Shown here in pieces: positions 4,994 to 8,919 of a DNA stretch of 8,919 nucleotides. Below the pieces are notes generated by a model that ran no database searches, was not told the DNA's origin, and was given only the letters and a program-made list of their open reading frames with translations. The position numbers and the translations under genes were made by a program. The stretch is from Alphaproteobacteria bacterium (lineage in GTDB: Bacteria; Pseudomonadota; Alphaproteobacteria; Reyranellales; Reyranellaceae): positions 1-8,919 of the forward strand of contig VBAF01000095.1 in the NCBI GenBank assembly GCA_005884705.1, read 5' to 3'. Within the stretch, counting starts at the first letter, position 1, and each line of letters starts with the position of its first letter.

Positions 4994-5173
4994 TCACTCG
5001 TCCATGTCCTTGCTCTTGTTGGGGTTCTGATTCTGGTTCTGGCCCTTCTGGCCAGGCTTCTGGCGCTGCTGCTGCTCGCGCTGCTGTTGTTCGCGCTGTT
5101 GCTGCTCGCGCTGCTGCTGCTCGCGCTGCTGTTGCGACGGGCTCTGGTTCTGGTTGTTGTTCTGCTGGTTCAT
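4994..5173 (-). CDS. Gln/Asn-rich low-complexity repeat protein, 59 residues
   Basis: The start ATG at 5173 is chosen over an in-frame upstream ATG at 5278 because AGAGG lies a few bases before it and the composition changes sharply there. The protein starts MNQQNNNQNQSPS, then has four exact QQQRE pentads and one QQQRQ (residues 14-38), then a QKGQNQNQNPNK tail ending KSKDMDE; 24 of 59 residues are Gln. There is no signal peptide or membrane segment. The composition is disordered and prion-like, or possibly coiled-coil through the QQQRE pentads. The function is unknown. It probably has its own promoter (GGCAAC-N17-CGTTT upstream) and a strong terminator, so it is a self-contained transcription unit, which supports it being a real gene. 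Confidence 0.7.
   Translation of the reverse strand: MNQQNNNQNQSPSQQQREQQQREQQQREQQQREQQQRQKPGQKGQNQNQNPNKSKDMDE
5060..5134 (-). repeat. 15-bp coding tandem repeat (five units) in the Gln-rich gene
   Basis: Five consecutive 15-nt units of the type CAGCAGCAGCGCGAG encode QQQRE four times and then QQQRQ. Units differ only at synonymous CAG/CAA and GAG/GAA positions, apart from the last codon, so the protein repeat is kept while the DNA has drifted. The unit number may vary between strains by slippage. Confidence 0.85.
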
Positions 5174-5230
5174 GGTTTCCTCTCCGCGTGCGCAAGACGG
5201 CGGCCCCAATTGGCCGCCGCCTCTAAAAGA

Positions 5231-5257
5231 AACGCCTCGCTGCGGACCGAAGTTGCC
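5231..5257 (-). promoter_or_regulatory. Candidate ECF-type (EcfG-like) promoter for the Gln-rich gene
   Basis: On the - strand, GGCAAC (5257-5252), a 17-nt spacer and CGTT (5234-5231, followed by TC) resemble the GGAAC-N16/17-CGTT stress promoter with one mismatch in the -35 box (GCAAC for GGAAC). Transcription would start near 5223, giving a leader of about 50 nt. Within that leader an imperfect GGCGGC...GCCGCC hairpin (about 5203-5221) could form. Confidence 0.4.
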
Positions 5258-5286
5258 GGCGACAACCTCTTGAAACAAAAGGACTT

Positions 5287-6204
5287 TTACTTGATCGCCG
5301 GGCCGGCCTTGGCGGCGCCGTCGCGGGTCCCGGGATAGAAAGTGCTCAGCCCGAAAATCTCGACCAGCGCGTTGGGCTCCAGCACCTTGTCGAGGTCCGA
5401 CATCGCCGCCGTCTTGGCGGGCTTAAGCCCGATCGTCAGGATTCCCTTCGGCGCCTGCCAGTCGCCGATGAACGAGGCCACCGCGTCGAGCGCTTTCAGC
5501 GTCGCGGTCCCTTGGCCCTCGCAGAACGCCGCGATCGAGAGCAAGGCGAAGGCGACGTAGCCGTCGGCCGTCTGGCCCTGCTCCTTGGCGATCGCGGGCA
5601 GGAGCTTGGCGATCAGGCCCTCGTCGTCGAGCGTCAGTGACGCCGAGCGCAGCCGGCCGTCGTCGCGCGTACCGGCGACCTCGCTCGATTTGTCGCTGAC
5701 GCCGTCGATCACCAGGGACAGGCCGAGCCGGCCGTGACCGCGCAGGCCGATCTCGAGCGCGTTCAGGCTGAACACCTTGCTGACGCCGTCGAGGCGATAG
5801 TCGAGCACCACGTCGATCGGCGCCCGCGGCAGGCCGTAGGGATCCAGTAGCGCGAACATCGCCTCGTCGCCGCTCATGCCCTCCAGCCGAAGCTTGGCGA
5901 AGCGCGGCAGGGCGTCGTCCTTGACGTTCTTCATGCGGTCGAAGTCGAGCGCCTCGACCGTGACCTTGTCGATCCGGAGCGTGCTCTCCTTGTCGCCGAT
6001 CGCCGGGTTGGCCGGCATCACCGCGACCACCTGGTTGAGCACGAAGCCCATGTCGCCCAGCGTCTCGGCGCTCTTGTAGGTGAAGGTCTGGAGCTCGATC
6101 TGCGGCCTGATCTCGCGCTCGAAGCGCTCGAGCCCGGTTTCCGCCGTGGCCGCCGTCGACAGGAAGAGCCACACCAGGGCCGTGGCCGGCAGAATTCGCG
6201 TCAT
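5287..6204 (-). CDS. Exported protein of unknown function
   Basis: A 305-residue protein with a clear Sec signal peptide (MTRILPATALVWLFLSTAATA, likely cut after Ala21). The mature part is soluble and strand-rich, with alternating hydrophobic strands such as LRIDKVTVEALDF, APIDVVLDYRLDGV and GRLGLSLVIDGV and amphipathic helices, giving the look of a periplasmic or lipid-associated beta-sheet protein. It has a single cysteine (in SIAAFCEGQG), no lipobox and no membrane anchor. I do not recognise the family. GAGGGG lies about 10 nt before the ATG, and the gene starts 30 nt after the stop of the solute-binding protein gene, so the two are probably co-transcribed. No catalytic motif is apparent. 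Confidence 0.75.
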   Translation of the reverse strand: MTRILPATALVWLFLSTAATAETGLERFEREIRPQIELQTFTYKSAETLGDMGFVLNQVVAVMPANPAIGDKESTLRIDKVTVEALDFDRMKNVKDDALPRFAKLRLEGMSGDEAMFALLDPYGLPRAPIDVVLDYRLDGVSKVFSLNALEIGLRGHGRLGLSLVIDGVSDKSSEVAGTRDDGRLRSASLTLDDEGLIAKLLPAIAKEQGQTADGYVAFALLSIAAFCEGQGTATLKALDAVASFIGDWQAPKGILTIGLKPAKTAAMSDLDKVLEPNALVEIFGLSTFYPGTRDGAAKAGPAIK

Positions 6205-6234
6205 CTCGCATTCCCCTCGCGGGACCCTAGCACG

Positions 6235-7134
6235 TCAGGCCATGGCGCGCCTGGCGAGACCTGTATCGATGCAATCGTCGAAGGCGATGTCCTTGGAAAG
6301 CGTGCCGGCGGCGCGCATCGCGGCGTGCAACCGGTCGTAGCCTTCGCGGCGGATCACCGGATCGGCACCCCACAGCTTCAGGCGGCGATAGCGCTCGATC
6401 GCGCCGGCGAAGATCGGCGGCGCCACGTCGGGAAAGTAGGCACCGAGCCTGGCCGCGATCTCGGTCGCCGGCGTCGCCGCGAACCAGCCGAGCGTGCGGT
6501 GCACCGCGCGGGTCATCTTCAAGAGCTCATCGTCGCGCTGTTCGAGCACGCTGCGGCGGGTGACCAGCGTGGTGTAGGCGGTCAGCCCGCGGGTCGCCGC
6601 TTCGTACCAGACATGGCCCTCGCCGGACGCGATCAGACGCTCGGCATGGGGCTGGAAGACGTGGATCGCGTCGAGCGAGCCGGCACGCAGCGCGGCTTCG
6701 TTCTCGTCCATCGTGCGGTCGGGGATGCGTCGCAAGGCGTCGGGATCGACGCCCGAGCGGCGGATGTCGTCGGCCAGGCAGATCCACGGCGTCGGCACTT
6801 CCGAAACCGTGGCGAAGCGCAGGCCCGCGAGATCGGCGAAACGGAAGCCCGGCCGCGGCGCGCGGCCGATGATGAAGAAGGGATCGCGCGCCACGACGTC
6901 GCAAAAGCAGACGAGATCGGATCGGGGCTCGACGTCGCGCGTCATCATCACCCGCAGCGGCCCGCCCCACATGACGTCGACCTCGCCCGCCCGCAACGCC
7001 TTGACCGTGAGCGGTGGGCTGGGCGAGGCGACCAGCTCGACCTCGACGCCGGCCTCGGCGAACGCGCCGGTGGCATACGCGGCATAGAACGGCGCGTAGA
7101 ACAGCGCGCGGAAATTCTCTGACAGCCGGATCAT
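6235..7134 (-). CDS. NMT1/THI5-like (SsuA-type) solute-binding protein, apparently without signal peptide
   Basis: A 299-residue protein with the two-lobe plan of NMT1/THI5-like ABC transporter binding proteins. It shows FYAPFYAAYATGAFAEAGVEVEL near the N-terminus, the strand-loop VKALRAGEVDVMWGGPLRVM, then PGFRFADLAGLRFATVSEVPTPWICLADDIRRSGVDPDALRRIP, and EAALRAGSLDAIHVFQPHAERLI. Relatives bind sulfonates, taurine, nitrate or pyrimidine precursors. The ATG at 7134 is preferred (AGGGA about 9 nt upstream) over a TTG 13 codons earlier with no ribosome binding site. With either start there is no hydrophobic signal sequence, so the protein may be cytoplasmic and not part of a transporter; no permease or ATPase gene is adjacent. 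It heads the leftward unit and is divergent from the lipoprotein gene. Confidence 0.85.
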   Translation of the reverse strand: MIRLSENFRALFYAPFYAAYATGAFAEAGVEVELVASPSPPLTVKALRAGEVDVMWGGPLRVMMTRDVEPRSDLVCFCDVVARDPFFIIGRAPRPGFRFADLAGLRFATVSEVPTPWICLADDIRRSGVDPDALRRIPDRTMDENEAALRAGSLDAIHVFQPHAERLIASGEGHVWYEAATRGLTAYTTLVTRRSVLEQRDDELLKMTRAVHRTLGWFAATPATEIAARLGAYFPDVAPPIFAGAIERYRRLKLWGADPVIRREGYDRLHAAMRAAGTLSKDIAFDDCIDTGLARRAMA

Positions 7135-7226
7135 CCGTTCATCTTCCCTGAAATCGTCGTGGTTCAGCCGCAATGCATCACAAACCGCTCCGTAGCTCCA
7201 ATGGACGATATCTGATGGAGGGCAGA

Positions 7227-7463
7227 TTGAAACGGATTGTGATGGTTCTGGCGGTTCCGCTGCTCGGGCTCACGGCCTGCGGCCAGACGACCGGCGATCG
7301 GGCGCTGAGCGGCGCGGGCATCGGCGCGGGCGCAGGCCTGCTGGGCGGGGCCCTGATGGGCTCGCCGCTCACAGGAGCGCTACTGGGTGGTGCGTTGGGT
7401 GCGGGTGCAGGCGTGCTGACATCCTCGGGCCAGGTCGATCTCGGCCGGCCGGCCTGGCGCTGA
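7227..7463 (+). CDS. Small glycine-zipper lipoprotein
   Basis: The start is taken as TTG at 7227, because GGAGGG sits 5 nt upstream and the product then begins directly with a lipoprotein signal sequence, (M)KRIVMVLAVPLLGLTAC. The LTAC lipobox places the lipidated Cys at residue 18. Alternative starts are ATG at 7215 and at 7173, both without a good ribosome binding site. The mature 61 residues consist mostly of a glycine-zipper hairpin: GAGIGAGAGLLGGALMG, a short turn, then ALLGGALGAGAGVL, and a polar tail. This resembles glycine-zipper domains of SlyB-, OmpA- or 17-kDa-antigen-type envelope proteins, which insert in or lie along membranes. The specific function is unknown. Confidence 0.8.
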   Translation: MKRIVMVLAVPLLGLTACGQTTGDRALSGAGIGAGAGLLGGALMGSPLTGALLGGALGAGAGVLTSSGQVDLGRPAWR

Positions 7464-7478
7464 AGCCAAAAGGTTGCG

Positions 7479-7503
7479 GCAACACCCTCCTGCAAGCTGC
7501 GTT
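7479..7503 (+). promoter_or_regulatory. Candidate ECF-type (EcfG-like) promoter for the small secreted protein
   Basis: GCAAC (7479-7483, preceded by G), a 16-nt spacer and CGTT (7500-7503, followed by T) resemble GGAAC-N16-CGTT with one mismatch. Initiation near 7511 would leave a leader of about 24 nt that contains the AGGAGG ribosome binding site, a normal arrangement. The same GGCAAC box precedes the Gln-rich gene. Confidence 0.4.
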
Positions 7504-7534
7504 TAAACCGCAGATCACAGTTCAGGAGGCAAAG

Positions 7535-7861
7535 ATGATTCGCCATACCTTACTCGCTTTGGCACTGGTCGGCGTCGCGGGCGCGGCCCACGCGCAGATG
7601 TACGATAAGTACGAAATCGCGCGGGATCCTTACGGCAAGCCTTTCGTCGGCGGTCCGCCGCAGCGCAGCCCGGGCGACTACACCCGCGAGGCTCCGGGCC
7701 CGCAGCCAATGGACCAGCAGGCGCAGACGACATCGCCATGGCGCGGCACGGTGCCCCATGAGGAGCGGTTCCGCGACGAATACGGCTTCCGCTACGATTC
7801 GCGCGGCAACCGCATCGACGCCCAGGGCCTGCGCATCTCGCCGCACACCACGACGCCGTAA
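7535..7861 (+). CDS. Small secreted protein of unknown function
   Basis: A 108-residue protein with a Sec signal peptide (MIRHTLLALALVGVAGAAHA, cleaved before Gln21). The mature part is polar and Pro/Gly/Tyr-rich, with two RDPYGKP- and DEYGFRYDSRGNRID-like stretches around a Gln/Pro-rich middle (PGPQPMDQQAQTTSP). It has no cysteine, membrane segment or recognised domain. AGGAGG lies 6 nt before the ATG. A possible stress promoter lies just upstream and a strong terminator just downstream, so it looks like an independently controlled periplasmic protein. I do not recognise the family. Confidence 0.78.
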   Translation: MIRHTLLALALVGVAGAAHAQMYDKYEIARDPYGKPFVGGPPQRSPGDYTREAPGPQPMDQQAQTTSPWRGTVPHEERFRDEYGFRYDSRGNRIDAQGLRISPHTTTP

Positions 7862-7880
7862 TCTTCGGTCATTCATCGGG

Positions 7881-7910
7881 AAGGCCCGCCAATCGGCGGG
7901 CCTTTCTTTT
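7881..7910 (+). terminator. Rho-independent terminator after the small secreted protein gene
   Basis: A perfect 10-bp stem, AAGGCCCGCC (7881-7890) with GGCGGGCCTT (7895-7904), closes an AATC loop and is followed by TCTTTT (7905-7910). It sits 19 nt after the stop codon. Confidence 0.9.
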
Positions 7911-7954
7911 AGTCCGAGGCGCTCCTACAGTTCGCATGAACAAATGGGGGCGAA

Positions 7955-8919
7955 ATGACCAGGAAGACCGTAGGCCGGCGCGCGGCAATGATGATCGGCG
8001 GCGCGGCCGCGCTTGCCGGCGGCAAGGTGTTCGCGCAGGAGCCGCCCAAGGCGCCATGCGCAAGGCCTTCTTCGCCGGCTACGAGAAGAAGTACGGCATC
8101 CGCGTGGTCGAGACGAGCCCGGCCGACTTCGGCAAGCTGCGCGCCATGGTCGATTCCGGCAACGTCGAATGGGACGTGACGGAGATCGGCGGCCAGGACG
8201 CGATCCGCGCCACCGAGATGAAGCTGGTCGAGAAGATCGACGACAAGCTCGTCGATCGTTCGAAGTATCCGGAAAAGGCGCGCAGTCCCTACGTCTTCGC
8301 CTCGTCGGTCTACACCACCATCATCGGCTATCGCACCGACGTGTTCAAAGGCGGCACTCATCCGAAGAGCTGGGCCGATTGGTGGGACGTCAAGAAATTC
8401 CCCGGCGCGCGCTCGATGCGCGACCATCCGACCGACAACCTCGAGTTCGCGCTGCTGGCCGACGGCGTGCCGGTCGACAAGATCTATCCGATCGACTTCG
8501 ACCGCGCCTTCAAGAAGCTCGACCAGATCAAGCCGCACGTGGCGGTGTGGTGGGCGACCGGCCAGCAGCCGGCGCAGCTCCTGCTCGACAAGGAGGTCGT
8601 GCTGGCGACCGGCTGGAACGGCCGCTTCTACGACCTGATCAAGAAGGGCGGGCCGATCGAGATAGAATGGAACCAGGGGGCGCTGAAGCAGGGCAGCTTC
8701 GTCATCCCGCGCGGCGCCAAGAACGTGTACTGGGCGCAGAAGATGCTGGCCGAGATGTCGGTGCCGCAGCAGCAGGCGATCTATGCCACCGAGCTCGGCT
8801 ATCCCGGTCTCAACCTCGAGGCGCTGAACTACGTCGATGCCAAGGTGAAGCCCTACCTGCCGACGCAGTACATCGACAAGCAGTTCTGGATCGACGATTC
8901 CTGGTACGCCGCGAACGGT
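7955..8919 (+). pseudogene. PotD-like ABC transporter substrate-binding protein, frame disrupted after the signal peptide; 3' end outside window
   Basis: ATG at 7955 (GGGGG 4 nt upstream) begins a Tat-type signal peptide, TRKTVGRRAAMMIGGAAALAGGKVFAQEPPK. After about 8050 this frame turns to nonsense and stops near 8179. The rest of the protein continues in another frame from about 8050, with AMRKAFFAGYEKKYGIRVVE, then DSGNVEWDVTEIGGQDA, ASSVYTTIIGYRTDVFKGG, WADWWDVKKFPGARSMRD, LLLDKEVVLATGWNGRFYDL and ELGYPGLNLEALNYVDA, up to the window end. These are hallmarks of polyamine/PotD-type periplasmic binding proteins. The first beta strand and its WGG-like turn, expected between EPPK and AMRKAFF, are missing, so this is a small deletion rather than a single-base slip. 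Internal ATGs at 7936 or 8056 open the downstream frame but give no signal peptide. It is either a recent pseudogene or a sequence/assembly error. Confidence 0.75.

Noticed and set aside
3750..5030. 426-codon + strand frame across DoxX and MgtC genes
   Set aside because: It overlaps several recognisable genes on both strands and shows only shadow composition.
5060..5134. CRISPR-like array at the tandem repeats
   Set aside because: The 15-bp units are contiguous, lack spacers, and encode QQQRE in frame.
5203..5221. Inverted repeat GGCGGCC/GGCCGCC near 5210 as a terminator
   Set aside because: Neither strand has a T-run after the stem. It is more likely an incidental or 5'-leader hairpin of the Gln-rich gene.
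6890..6950. Catalytic CCCFC-like motif of THI5 pyrimidine synthases in the NMT1-like protein (it has CFC)
   Set aside because: Only CFC is present, in the first half of the protein. This is not enough to claim the THI5 enzyme activity.
7165..7195. EcfG-like promoter before the lipoprotein gene (GCAAT-N16-CGTA)
   Set aside because: Mismatches in both boxes make it no better than chance in GC-rich sequence.

Overview
This is a GC-rich, gene-dense bacterial segment. It probably comes from an alphaproteobacterium. The evidence is strong G/C third-position bias, a tripartite-tricarboxylate (TctC/Bug) binding protein, several solute-binding proteins, and a GGAAC-N16-CGTT promoter of the kind read by the alphaproteobacterial general-stress sigma factor EcfG. 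The gene style resembles soil groups such as Reyranella or Bradyrhizobium, but the genus is a guess.

Left part (1-1392, + strand). The 3' end of an unrecognised gene is followed 11 bases later by a gene of the UGSC (seleno)protein family. That gene reads through an in-frame TGA at 849-851, giving the motif U-G-S-C, and ends at 1091. A near-ideal bacterial SECIS hairpin follows the TGA. Conventional gene calling would cut this gene in two. Its stop codon lies inside a perfect 23-bp inverted repeat. That repeat abuts an EcfG-type promoter for a small membrane protein whose mRNA appears to be leaderless.

Centre-left (1401-4241, - strand). A tight five-gene operon reads, in order of transcription: DoxX-family membrane protein, TctC-type periplasmic binding protein, two tandem Lin0512-family proteins, and a glutathione S-transferase. 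Gaps are about 10 nt or the genes overlap. The TctC gene has no canonical start codon at the expected place. An MgtC/SapB-family membrane protein is divergent from this operon (4327-4770, +).

Centre-right (4767-7134, - strand). In order of transcription these are: an NMT1/THI5-like solute-binding protein without a visible signal peptide, an exported protein of unknown function, a 59-residue Gln/Asn-rich repeat protein with its own terminator, and a 54-residue proline-rich protein whose ribosome binding site touches that terminator.

Right part (7227-8919, + strand). A small glycine-zipper lipoprotein and a small secreted protein, closed by a strong terminator, are followed by a PotD-like ABC substrate-binding protein. 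That last gene has a frame disruption just after its Tat signal peptide and runs off the window.

The most notable system is the selenoprotein with its SECIS and unknown partner gene. A second theme is three possible stress-sigma promoters in front of small envelope or low-complexity proteins.
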